22,869 nucleotides of DNA, from positions 1-22,869 of IMG/VR virus record IMGVR_UViG_3300005519_000016. One strand, 5' to 3'. The notes below the pieces were generated by a model that searched no databases, had not been told where the DNA came from, and saw only the letters and a program-made list of their open reading frames with translations. Positions 14,364 through 21,621 of the stretch are shown here, piece after piece; positions within the stretch are counted from its first letter, which is position 1, and each line of letters opens with the position of its first letter. Made by a program: the position numbers and the translations under genes. The stretch is from a virus.

Positions 14364-14836
14364 GCGAGTTCGCTCCAGGTGGAAATCTTGATGACGGCGT
14401 TCGCTGCGCCGCCGCGGGTGACAACGAACTTCGTCTCGATCGCGCCGGCGATCGTCGCACCGGCCGCGCCGAATTGCAGCGTGCCGTCGGCGAGCGTGGC
14501 GAACACCTTCTGGCCGAGCGTCGAAACGTTGGCCGACGAAGCAAACCACTCGCCCTGCTCAGCCACCTGCACCGGGAAACCAGCAGGCACCGCCATGCTG
14601 AATTCCTGCAGGTAGTTCGGGATGATCCCGGTCTGGTCACGCACGGCGAGGCCGAGCGGCTTACCGGAGCCGGTGTTCTGCACCTGGTTGTCGGTGTCCG
14701 TGCCCGGCCACACGAAACGCGCGACGGTAACTGCCGTCTGCGCGAGGCGCGAGATGACCGAAATCGGGTTCATCGACGCGCGGCTACCCGCGACGCCGAC
14801 TTCGGGTTGCTGCTGAACGGAAGTCTGGAAAGACAT
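14360..14836 (-). CDS. Capsid cement / decoration protein (Gp24-like)
   Basis: The protein has 158 residues. It starts SFQTSVQQQPEVGVAGSRAS, continues with VTVARFVWPGTDTDNQVQNT, then GLAVRDQTGIIPNYLQEFSM and a beta-rich C-terminus (IETKFVVTRGGAANAVIKIS). The pattern resembles the structural cement protein family encoded directly upstream of DUF2184 capsid genes. Such proteins bind the outside of the expanded capsid and stabilise it. It lies 12 bases after the protease-scaffold stop and overlaps the capsid gene by 4 bases. The family call is from memory of the pattern; the gene position supports a decoration role. Confidence 0.78.
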   Translation of the reverse strand: MSFQTSVQQQPEVGVAGSRASMNPISVISRLAQTAVTVARFVWPGTDTDNQVQNTGSGKPLGLAVRDQTGIIPNYLQEFSMAVPAGFPVQVAEQGEWFASSANVSTLGQKVFATLADGTLQFGAAGATIAGAIETKFVVTRGGAANAVIKISTWSELA

Positions 14837-14848
14837 GGTGGGCCGTCC

Positions 14849-16060
14849 TTACGCGTGTTTGATGTTGGCCAGCGCCGGGAAGGCGGTGAGCAGTTCGCTC
14901 GCACCCTTCTCGTCGTTCGCGGAATGGATCACCGGCGCCGCCTTGTTGGCGAGTAGCACGTCGACGATGCCGCTATAGGCTTCCGGCTTGTGCTCTTCCG
15001 GCTTCATGCCGCCGACTTTCAGCGTGTGCGAGAAGATCGCCTCGGCCGAGTCGAAAGCCATCGCGTCGATGTTGCCAACCAGCGGGCGGACCTTCTCGGC
15101 GGCCTTGAATCGGCTTTCGATCGAAACGCGCGCGCCATCGGCGGCCGCCTTGATCTTCTCGTCCATCGCCGCGGCGTTCTTCGCGGCTTCCGCTTTCTTC
15201 GCTTCCTCGGCGGTTTTCGCCACTTCGTCGTCTGCTGCTGCCGTCGAACCGCCTTCGAACTTCGCGAGCAGTTTCTTCAGCAGGTCAGCGATTTCGGGAT
15301 CGCCGGTCGGCTCATCCTGCGTGGTCGTCGGCGTTTCGCCGAGCGCCTGGACCTCTTCGAGCGCTTCCTCGAGGGCGTTTTCGACGGCTTCGGTATCGAG
15401 CGATGCTTCATCCATCGCCACCAGCTTCGCGACGTGCGCCTTCAGCGCCGTCTTCTGCTTGGGATTGAGTTTCACGGATTTTCCTTTAACAGGATGGTGG
15501 AGTTTGGAATCAGCGACCAGAACGTCAGGACCGGCGCGACCCTCAACGACTAAAGCGACGTGATTACCTTCAATCTGCGTCATTTTAATATCGTATGGCG
15601 AGCCATTATAGGAGCCGTTTTCGATAATCGGAATATACCGATACGAACTCGATAACTCGCGCTGCTCTTTCGAATCGATTTTCTCGATATATTCGGCATC
15701 CCAGAACCCGAGTCCATTATTCAGATACTCGCCGTCGAAGGTCGCCGTGCTGCCGGTGCCGCCGATAATCACTTCCTTCTTTGGATTCTCGGCGGTGACG
15801 TGGGTGTGGATCGCGAGGATCGGGATGTTGTTGAACGTGTGGGCGGCCTTCTCCAGCTCTTCCGGCGGCCGGAACACCTGATAGACCTTGTCCGGATCGA
15901 GCCCGAGTTCATCGTATTTCGGGATTTCCCGACCCCAGTATGGATTAACCCCGGCTTTTGATATGCGGCTGGTTTCCAGAAACAGCCGGCCGTCGGTGTC
16001 GGTGCGGCGAACGCTCGATTTATCGAACGCCAGCAAAACCTCGGATTTATTCGTCTTCAT
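14849..16060 (-). CDS. Capsid maturation protease fused to scaffold (DUF2213)
   Basis: The protein has 403 residues. Residues 1-185 match DUF2213, a head maturation protease of herpes-protease-like type: likely active-site residues are one of the serines in LSSSY (137-139) and His167 in NHVALV. Residues 195-325 are Glu/Lys/Ala-rich coiled coil (EEALEEVQALGETP, DDEVAKTAEEAKKAEAAKNA) and look like an internal scaffold. Residues 326-403 form a small C-terminal domain that probably contacts the capsid protein. Protease and scaffold on one chain allow the scaffold to be degraded in place. The start overlaps the MuF gene by 14 bases. Several stretches (15541-15660 at 43% G+C) are more A/T-rich than the rest. 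Confidence 0.88.
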   Translation of the reverse strand: MKTNKSEVLLAFDKSSVRRTDTDGRLFLETSRISKAGVNPYWGREIPKYDELGLDPDKVYQVFRPPEELEKAAHTFNNIPILAIHTHVTAENPKKEVIIGGTGSTATFDGEYLNNGLGFWDAEYIEKIDSKEQRELSSSYRYIPIIENGSYNGSPYDIKMTQIEGNHVALVVEGRAGPDVLVADSKLHHPVKGKSVKLNPKQKTALKAHVAKLVAMDEASLDTEAVENALEEALEEVQALGETPTTTQDEPTGDPEIADLLKKLLAKFEGGSTAAADDEVAKTAEEAKKAEAAKNAAAMDEKIKAAADGARVSIESRFKAAEKVRPLVGNIDAMAFDSAEAIFSHTLKVGGMKPEEHKPEAYSGIVDVLLANKAAPVIHSANDEKGASELLTAFPALANIKHA

Positions 16061-16856
16061 CGTCCACGCCCGGGATAATAGGTGCCCCGACGCAGCCGCA
16101 GTTAATCAGTTCGCCGGGGAATATATATTCGCCGTCGATTTTAAGACCTTTCGTTAAATCGAAAACCTTCCCGTTTGCTTCAACGTGAGAATGTCGCGGG
16201 TTTTTACCGCCGCCGACGTGAAGCCAGCGTCCTTTTTTGCAGCCGAGCGACAGTTGTCGGGCGCGCGCCATCTGCGCGGTGGCCTTGTTATTCTGGTCAG
16301 TCGAGATTGTGACTGCGCGGCGCCGAGTGACGCCGAAGCGTTCCTGTAACTGGTCAGTCAGGTATGCGAGGTCGCGGCCGGTGGTCACGCTGCGCATCAC
16401 CAGCCCTTCGACCTCGGTCGCATACTCGGACTGGATCGACCTGATCAGCGAGACGTTTTCCTGCACCGAGGCCTGCATCACCGTGTTGGTGACGAGGGTG
16501 TCTTTCATCGACACGCTCATGCCGGTCAGCGCGACGGCGGCCTGCTTGGTCGCGTTGGTGGCGTGCCTGTCGACCTTGGAAATGAACCAGCGCGCGAGGT
16601 CCGGCGCGCGATCGGCGAACATCTTGCGCCACTGGTTCGCGCGGCGCCGCAGCTGCGCGGCGAGATCGGCGGCCGGTGACGAATCCTGAACAATCTCACC
16701 TTCGCGCTGGCCATACGTCGCTCGCAGCCAGTACAGCGTCGAGCGGTGCATCTCGTCGATCAGGGATTCGAGCGCGCGCTGGTAGGCGATGCGGTTGGCG
16801 GCGCTGGGGCGCGCCGGCCGCATTTCCCCGCGGGCTTTGGGAGCTCGCGCGGGCAT
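16047..16856 (-). CDS. MuF-like minor head protein
   Basis: The protein has 269 residues. The first 180 are helical and basic. Residues 180-262 carry the head morphogenesis (Mu gpF) domain: STDQNNKATAQMARARQLSL, then WLHVGGGKNPRHSHVEANGK, then GEYIFPGELINCGCVGAPII. His222-Ser-His and the C-G-C pair (253-255) are at the usual places. These proteins sit inside the head near the portal and are ejected or needed for assembly. The start overlaps the portal stop by one base (TGATG). The C-terminal acidic tail (DDEDE) lies over the start of the protease gene. Confidence 0.88.
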   Translation of the reverse strand: MPARAPKARGEMRPARPSAANRIAYQRALESLIDEMHRSTLYWLRATYGQREGEIVQDSSPAADLAAQLRRRANQWRKMFADRAPDLARWFISKVDRHATNATKQAAVALTGMSVSMKDTLVTNTVMQASVQENVSLIRSIQSEYATEVEGLVMRSVTTGRDLAYLTDQLQERFGVTRRRAVTISTDQNNKATAQMARARQLSLGCKKGRWLHVGGGKNPRHSHVEANGKVFDLTKGLKIDGEYIFPGELINCGCVGAPIIPGVDDEDE

Positions 16857-18460
16857 CAGACGCCGCCGGCCCCGTCGGGATCTTCGACCTGGCCCGGCGG
16901 CGTCGGCAAATCGTCGACGTCGAGCGAGTCGTAGCCGCTGTTCGGATCGTTCGCAACCTTCTGGCGGACTTCCTCGGCCGAGAGGATGCCGCGGTCGATG
17001 TAGATCGCGTCGGTATCTGCGTCCGTCTTCCGGCGCGCTGATTTTTCCTGTTCTGACTCTTCGTGCAGCGGCAGGAATGCGTGCGTAAGGTCCTCATCGA
17101 TCTCGCCGAACTCGGACAATTGGATCACCTTGATTGCCGTGTCGAGCGGCTGTGCAAACACGCTGCTCTGCTGGCTGGCGACATGGTCGTACCAGTTCGA
17201 CTCATCGTACTCGCCGGTCGCGTTGAAGCCCTTCGGCGAGATGCCCAGCAGCTTCACTGCCGGCGTACGGCTGATCGCGGCGAGCAGTTCGAGTTGCTGG
17301 GAGACGATATCGCCAAGACCGGACAGTGGCGTATTGACCTGAACGAAGTCCTCGCCCTCCATGTCCAGCGTCATCAGGCCATCGTTCGAGCCCATCATCT
17401 GCCAGAGCAGCGCGCGAGCCTTGAGCGACGTCGCATCCTCAAAGCCGCCGCCGTTGAGCATCTGACTCATGTCGGTTTTCAGGATCGACGTGCTGAAGCG
17501 TTTGACAAGTTTCGCGACCGAGATCCGCACGGTGTCGAAGCGATCAACATAGTCGAGCGCCATCTGCGCCAGCGGGATCCCGAAGAAGTTATACGAAGGT
17601 TTGAGCAGAATCGGCAGCTCGTTCTGCACGAACCGCAGCATGCGGGACGCGTGCACCTTCCGACCTTGAACAAGCCAGGCGTCGGGGCGGTAATATCCCG
17701 CTTCGAGCGGATTGTCGGCGTTGTAAGGTGCGGGATAGCAATTGAGCGGCTCGATCAGGCGAAAACCCTTGAACGAACCTTTTTTGATTTTGCCTGGGTC
17801 AAGGGTTAGAGGCGTCTGTATTTCAGCGAGGCCTGCGTCGGTGCGCGTGTTGTCGCCCATGTCGATGTAGAGCATGGCGCCACCCATGTAGCCCGTGGTA
17901 GACATCGCGCCCTTGAAGTACTCCTTCGTGTGGTACTTCTTGACCACATCGTCGAGCTTTTTCACGCGCTTCGCATCCGCCTCCTCCTCACCGCGGCCGC
18001 CGAACTTGATCCACTTTCGCGTCATCTCGTCGGCGAGCGTCTCGACCATCGCGCGAATCAGCGGATGTTGCGACAGCAACGACAGTGCGGCGTAGCCGAT
18101 GAAGTCGATTCCGGAAAGCTGGTTGAAGCCGCTGCACGCGCCGATCGTGGCCGCCATGTTGTCGCACATGGAGTCCATCGCCAGTTCTTGCGTCTTGTAG
18201 CCGGCGGGCACCGTGCCGGGCGCAACCTGCGCGTGTTTGAACTTGGCCTGCCAGTCCACTGCGGCGCCCTGGGCATTCTGCATCGCCTGCAGTTGCTCGA
18301 GCAGCGCCGGACTGATATTCAGGCCGCGACGCGGGCCTTCGACAGCAGGCCAGTGCGGTTCGGTGCGCGGCGCGCTGTTATGCGCTACAACGCGAGTGCT
18401 GGCGGGTGCCGTCGGAAGGAGCGGCACGCCGCTGACGAGGTTTCGTAGCTTATTGAGCAT
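16856..18460 (-). CDS. Portal protein (DUF1073 family)
   Basis: The protein has 534 residues. Residues 90-480 match the DUF1073 portal family: the helix SLLSQHPLIRAMVETLADEM, then GAMSTTGYMGGAMLYIDMGD, then FRLIEPLNCYPAPYNADNPL, YYRPDAWLVQGRKVHASRML and RTPAVKLLGISPKGFNATGE. A C-terminal tail (DADTDAIYIDRGILSAEEVR, then a Pro/Asp-rich end) closes the protein. Twelve portals form the DNA channel and the motor seat at one capsid vertex. The start overlaps the upstream small gene by 11 bases. The family's Pfam name also mentions the anti-CBASS protein Acb1, but no clear His-x-Thr/Ser pair of the Acb1 enzyme is visible here, so I call only the portal role. Confidence 0.9.
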   Translation of the reverse strand: MLNKLRNLVSGVPLLPTAPASTRVVAHNSAPRTEPHWPAVEGPRRGLNISPALLEQLQAMQNAQGAAVDWQAKFKHAQVAPGTVPAGYKTQELAMDSMCDNMAATIGACSGFNQLSGIDFIGYAALSLLSQHPLIRAMVETLADEMTRKWIKFGGRGEEEADAKRVKKLDDVVKKYHTKEYFKGAMSTTGYMGGAMLYIDMGDNTRTDAGLAEIQTPLTLDPGKIKKGSFKGFRLIEPLNCYPAPYNADNPLEAGYYRPDAWLVQGRKVHASRMLRFVQNELPILLKPSYNFFGIPLAQMALDYVDRFDTVRISVAKLVKRFSTSILKTDMSQMLNGGGFEDATSLKARALLWQMMGSNDGLMTLDMEGEDFVQVNTPLSGLGDIVSQQLELLAAISRTPAVKLLGISPKGFNATGEYDESNWYDHVASQQSSVFAQPLDTAIKVIQLSEFGEIDEDLTHAFLPLHEESEQEKSARRKTDADTDAIYIDRGILSAEEVRQKVANDPNSGYDSLDVDDLPTPPGQVEDPDGAGGV

Positions 18461-18638
18461 GGCGCGCCATTTTGATCAGCAACGATTCGAGGTATCGAAT
18501 CTTTTCGCGGTCGGCATGCCACATTTCGGCAATGCCCTTCAGCTTTTCGGGGTCCAGTGACACGTTCTCGCCTTTCGCTTCTGCCTCTTTCGCCAAGCTG
18601 TACAAACCCGACGGCATGATGAAGATTCTCGCTGGCAT
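18450..18638 (-). CDS. Small hypothetical protein
   Basis: The protein has 62 residues and no family I recognise. It starts MPARIFIMPSGLYSLAKEAE, has a helical middle (LDPEKLKGIAEMWHADREKI) and a short C-terminal helix (RYLESLLIKMARHAQ). There is no signal peptide. The gene fills the space between the exported-looking protein and the portal, with a 15-base gap before it and an 11-base overlap with the portal start, so it is probably translated from the same message. The ribosome binding site is weak (GGGG about 6 bases before ATG). A role next to the portal cannot be named. Confidence 0.6.
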   Translation of the reverse strand: MPARIFIMPSGLYSLAKEAEAKGENVSLDPEKLKGIAEMWHADREKIRYLESLLIKMARHAQ

Positions 18639-18653
18639 CTGAACCCCGCTCGC

Positions 18654-19244
18654 TTACGAGAGGTCTTCGGCTTTGTAGTCGCCGGTCGTTTGCGCGGTCG
18701 TGGACGCCTTCGAGTGCAGGTGCAGCAGCGTGCCGATCGCAACGAGGTCCGCGCGCAGCTCGTCGATCGCTTCGTTCTCGAACTGGTGCAGGCGAGCCAG
18801 CAGGCCGGCGAAACGGTCCTTGGCCTCGGCGTGCGAGTCGGTTGCGATCTCGACCTTGCCGGTGTTTTCGTTCAGCGGCGCATCATCGCTCAAGGCAGCA
18901 GCCGATGCCGTCGCGCCAGTAGATGCATCGGCACCGGCCGCGGCGTTTCCCGCTTCACCAGTCGTCTTCGTCGCATCGGTAGCCTGCGACGTGTTCGAGG
19001 TATCGCTCGAAGCGGTCCCCGCACTCGCGTTTCCCGCTTCACCTGCGGCCGTGTCGACGGTTTCGGAGCCGGTGGTTGCAGTCGTCGCAGATTGCGTCGT
19101 GCCGCTTTCTTGGCTGGCGGCCGCAGCAGAGGCACCGGCGTTTGGGTCTTCACTCGGCGCGGCCGAAGCGGTTTCATCGGCCATATAAAACGGCAACACG
19201 GCGGCCATAGCGGCCATCAAAAGGGATTTGCGGAGGGTGCGCAT
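18654..19244 (-). CDS. Exported-looking Ala/Thr/Ser-rich protein
   Basis: The protein has 196 residues and no recognised family. Residues 1-28 look like a Sec signal peptide: a basic n-region (RTLRK), a hydrophobic core (SLLMAAMAAVLPFYMA) and a small-residue cleavage region (DETASAAP). The start is supported by a GGAG ribosome binding site 8 bases before the ATG. Residues 30-118 are low-complexity Ala/Thr/Ser/Gly sequence with two EAGNA copies; at the DNA level a 17-base string is repeated near 18943 and 19027. Residues 128-175 form an acidic amphipathic helix pair (HAEAKDRFAGLLARLHQFEN, then EAIDELRADLVAIGTLLHLH). The position between terminase and portal is unusual for an exported protein. 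It could instead be a cytoplasmic head protein with a hydrophobic N-terminus. Confidence 0.7.
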   Translation of the reverse strand: MRTLRKSLLMAAMAAVLPFYMADETASAAPSEDPNAGASAAAASQESGTTQSATTATTGSETVDTAAGEAGNASAGTASSDTSNTSQATDATKTTGEAGNAAAGADASTGATASAAALSDDAPLNENTGKVEIATDSHAEAKDRFAGLLARLHQFENEAIDELRADLVAIGTLLHLHSKASTTAQTTGDYKAEDLS

Positions 19245-19286
19245 TTGATTAACTCCGATAATGGGGTAAAAGCCAGAAAATACCGG

Positions 19287-20756
19287 TCAGGCGGCCTGCA
19301 TTCTTTGCAGCGCTTCGGCGGAAATGATAATACCCTGACCGCGCCCCCGAATATATCCGTCAAGGGAGTATCTGATTCCGTCAATATGGTGATTATTCTT
19401 GTCAACGATTATCGGCAATATATCCCCAGTCTGTTTATCGACCTTGTAGGAATAAAGCCCGAACTCGGCAATGGTGTGAACGCACCGCGGGTGAATCACG
19501 ATTTCATCGAAGCCGCGCAGCACCTCGATGCCGTCCTCGACTGAGCCGCCCCATTTCTTCGCCGCGTCGATGTTGAAGCCCTGCCGCGCCACCTGGCTGA
19601 TCGTCTCGGGCCGCGCGCCGTCGGCCTTGATCTTCCATTTCCGTGCACCGGGCACCCCCGGATATTTCAGCGTGTCTTCGGACGTCCACTCCTTCAGCTG
19701 CGCGGGCTTCGCCCCTTCCTTGCCGGCGAACAGCTTCCAGATGTCTGTCGATTCGGTGCGCAGGCCGTGCGCCTCGTAGTCGATGAACAGCGTGTTGCCG
19801 CGCACCCAGCAACGGTTGAGCGTCGTCGGATCGACGGCGAACCCCCAGTCTGCGCCGAAGAAGAAGCGCACGCCCGGCGGCGTCTCGAAGGCCTCCACGC
19901 GGTATTTGCCTGCGAAGATCACCTCGTCGGAGCGCTTGTTGAACTGGCCGAGCCAGATCCAGTTGTAGCGATCCTTGTCGGTGCGCTCCATCTTGGCGCG
20001 CTCGAGCTCCAGTTCGGCGGTGAACCACGGGTTGTCCGTGTAGTTGGCACGGATGATCAGGACTTCGTCGTCCTCGTAGCAGCCGTCGGCGTCGAGCAGC
20101 GCCTCGTACGGGCCGATCAGGTCCGTCCACGTCGGGTCCGTTTCCTTGTCCGGATTGAAGGTCACCCAAATCTCGGAGCCGTGCTCACGGATCGTAGGCA
20201 TGAGGATCTGCCACGACTCGCGCGACACGGTCGCAGCCTCGTCTACCCATGCCTTCGTGGCCTTGGTGAAGCCTTTGATACCGGTCTGGTTGCGGTAGAG
20301 GCCTCGGAACGAGAAGCTGCTGCGCGTGGCCGGTACGCGGATCGTTTTCTTGCCGGTAACGAACGAGCCCGATAGGTCGCGCCGCTCGATTTCCTCGACG
20401 AGTTCCTGATAACTCGACTCTTCGATGGACGCCTGAATCTCGCGCAGGCAGAGAACCCGTTCACGCCGCGCCGACGCCTGGGCGGTCTGGATGGACACCA
20501 CCGTCCGCGTCTTGGCCGAGCCACGGCCACCGTAGACGATCTTCAGACGCTTGGGGTAGATCAGGCGCTCAAGCTTGGCCGGGATCAGTACCGTCGGTGC
20601 GGCGTCGGTTTCGTTGCCGTCGACGTCAACGCGCTTGATGACCTCGCGCTGCATGTTGCAGATGCCGAACACGGCCGGTTCGGCTTTGGTTGCGATGCCC
20701 TTGAAGTAGCGCTCAACTCGGGCGATCGCGGCGTGCGAGATGCGCCGCCGGCTCAT
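19287..20756 (-). CDS. terL: Terminase large subunit
   Basis: The protein has 489 residues. The N-terminal ATPase has Walker A GGRGSAKT (76-83), a Walker B with acidic end AWVDEA (Asp172, Glu173) and a coupling motif VTFNP (198-202). The C-terminal RNase-H-like nuclease has likely metal-binding Asp303 (GADWGF), Asp379 (IKADGARPE) and Asp459 (HHIDGIRY). The layout matches PBSX-type large terminases. It cuts concatemeric DNA and drives it through the portal. The start overlaps the small subunit stop by 4 bases (ATGA). The last 80 codons use rare A/T-ending codons (19381-19440 is 37% G+C), unlike the rest of the gene. Confidence 0.95.
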   Translation of the reverse strand: MSRRRISHAAIARVERYFKGIATKAEPAVFGICNMQREVIKRVDVDGNETDAAPTVLIPAKLERLIYPKRLKIVYGGRGSAKTRTVVSIQTAQASARRERVLCLREIQASIEESSYQELVEEIERRDLSGSFVTGKKTIRVPATRSSFSFRGLYRNQTGIKGFTKATKAWVDEAATVSRESWQILMPTIREHGSEIWVTFNPDKETDPTWTDLIGPYEALLDADGCYEDDEVLIIRANYTDNPWFTAELELERAKMERTDKDRYNWIWLGQFNKRSDEVIFAGKYRVEAFETPPGVRFFFGADWGFAVDPTTLNRCWVRGNTLFIDYEAHGLRTESTDIWKLFAGKEGAKPAQLKEWTSEDTLKYPGVPGARKWKIKADGARPETISQVARQGFNIDAAKKWGGSVEDGIEVLRGFDEIVIHPRCVHTIAEFGLYSYKVDKQTGDILPIIVDKNNHHIDGIRYSLDGYIRGRGQGIIISAEALQRMQAA

Positions 20757-21178
20757 TTGTCCTGCGCGAGCTGGGCCTCGATCGCGGCGAGCCGGTCGGC
20801 GAGTTCACTGATTTCGAGCACGTCGAGCTTCGCGCGGATCATGTTGACCAGCATCTGGCCGACGTCGGCGGGCACCTTGCCGGTTGACACGGCCTTCATG
20901 ATGGCGTCGACCTGCTGCACGGGCGTGCCGTCTTCGGGGAAGTCGAAGCGCACGTCGGGCGCCACCGGCTTCGACACCGGCGCGACGCGCATCAACAGTT
21001 CTTTCATCATCACGACGTCGTTATTCGTGATGGCACGCTTCGAAACCTCCCGGTAAAACAATTCCTCGCTCAGTTGGGTTTCTTTTTTAATCGCGTCGAG
21101 GATTTTTGTGCGCGTGTCTTTACCCCGACGCTTCGTCGGCTGACGCTCTTTTGAGAATTGGGTGGCCTGATTCGTCAT
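20753..21178 (-). CDS. Putative terminase small subunit
   Basis: The protein has 141 residues and lies directly before the large subunit with a 4-base overlap. The N-terminus is basic (KERQPTKRRGKDTRTKILDA) followed by helices (KRAITNNDVVMMKELLMRVA), consistent with DNA binding. The C-terminal half (VDAIMKAVSTGKVPADVGQM, then an acidic helix EISELADRLAAIEAQLAQDK) is suited to oligomerisation. Its similarity to known small terminases is only general (RG-K-x-R-T-K-I-L start); position and size are the main arguments. A hairpin-rich gap lies upstream, so the gene probably opens the late transcript. The ribosome binding site is a weak GGA. Confidence 0.7.
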   Translation of the reverse strand: MTNQATQFSKERQPTKRRGKDTRTKILDAIKKETQLSEELFYREVSKRAITNNDVVMMKELLMRVAPVSKPVAPDVRFDFPEDGTPVQQVDAIMKAVSTGKVPADVGQMLVNMIRAKLDVLEISELADRLAAIEAQLAQDK

Positions 21179-21217
21179 TTTCCGTACTCAACACCGTTAA
21201 TTCGGTCTTACGAAACG

Positions 21218-21248
21218 ATTATCCAAGAAAAGGGGCGTCAATAATCAA
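21218..21248 (-). promoter_or_regulatory. Candidate promoter before the terminase genes
   Basis: On the minus strand a -10-like GATAAT (21223-21218) follows a -35-like TTGATT (21248-21243) with a 19-base spacer, which is long. The -35 box overlaps the hairpin pair. This is the only plausible promoter I see in the terminase leader, and it is weak. Confidence 0.25.
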
Positions 21249-21266
21249 CGCCCGATTTTCCGGGCG
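21225..21266 (-). terminator. Two mutually exclusive hairpins, the second followed by a T-rich run
   Basis: Reading the minus strand, CGCCCG (21266-21261) can pair with CGGGCG (21254-21249). Alternatively GGGCGT (21253-21248) pairs with ACGCCC (21238-21233), and the next bases are CTTTTCTT (21232-21225). The middle segment is shared, so only one stem forms at a time. The second stem has the form of an intrinsic terminator, though its T-run is interrupted. The 92-base gap 21179-21270 holds only this and the weak promoter candidate. Confidence 0.5.
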
Positions 21267-21270
21267 ATTA

Positions 21271-21513
21271 TCAGTACGGCGCGGCGGCGAATTCCGCGAC
21301 CTCGGCGGCAACGTGGTCGAGCACGGCGGTCGCGGCCTGCGGTTCGAGCACGGTCAGCTGCTGCTGCAGGTAAAGCATCGTGTGAAAGCCAGCGAAGAAC
21401 GTGCGGCGGTATTCGCGGCGCTGCTCGGCCGTGGCCTCGGCCGGCACGCTGCGGCGTTCGAAGATTTCCCACGACGACTGGATCGCGGTGCGGGTGGTGG
21501 ACGGTGTCTTCAT
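21271..21513 (-). CDS. Small hypothetical protein
   Basis: The protein has 80 residues and no recognised family. It starts KTPSTTRTAIQSSWEIFERR, followed by a long helical region (EQRREYRRTFFAGFHTMLYL, then QQQLTVLEPQAATAVLDHVA) and a short Ala-rich end. A GAGG ribosome binding site lies 6 bases before the ATG. It is the last gene before the hairpin pair, so it may close the upstream transcript. Small helical proteins of this sort are common in phage pre-terminase regions. No function can be given. Confidence 0.65.
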   Translation of the reverse strand: MKTPSTTRTAIQSSWEIFERRSVPAEATAEQRREYRRTFFAGFHTMLYLQQQLTVLEPQAATAVLDHVAAEVAEFAAAPY

Positions 21514-21546
21514 GGTCTGCCTCGTTGGGGAGTTGGTGCTGCGTGG

Positions 21547-21621
21547 TTACTTCGAAAAGCGCCCGGCGATGGCCAGACACATGGCCATTGCGAGCACGAT
21601 GAGTTCGGGGGTGATGGTCAT
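21547..21621 (-). CDS. 24-residue single-pass membrane peptide
   Basis: A 24-codon frame runs from the ATG at 21621-21619 to a TAA at 21549-21547. It reads MTITPELIVLAMAMCLAIAG and then RFSK. Residues 6-20 are strongly hydrophobic and the end is basic, giving a minimal single-span peptide with its C-terminus likely in the cytoplasm. The start overlaps the preceding stop by 4 bases (ATGA) and has a GAGG ribosome binding site 7 bases upstream, both arguing for real translation. It is below the usual length limit of gene finders. A function cannot be assigned; small spans like this are sometimes lysis or membrane-protein modulators. Confidence 0.55.
   Translation of the reverse strand: MTITPELIVLAMAMCLAIAGRFSK

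Noticed and set aside
14364-14549. N-terminal extension of the capsid frame
   Set aside because: The added 62 residues are Arg-rich sequence overlapping the cement gene. The ATG at 14363 has a ribosome binding site and an ATGA overlap.
13272-14615. 447-codon plus-strand frame opposite the capsid genes
   Set aside because: It is Arg/His/Val-rich with no domain, lies antisense to the clearly recognised DUF2184 and cement genes, and is explained by the GC-rich codon bias.
16856-18460. Anti-CBASS (Acb1-type) enzyme activity in the DUF1073 portal
   Set aside because: The family name links to Acb1, but I see no pair of His-x-Thr/Ser motifs of a 2H phosphoesterase, and gene order argues plainly for a portal.
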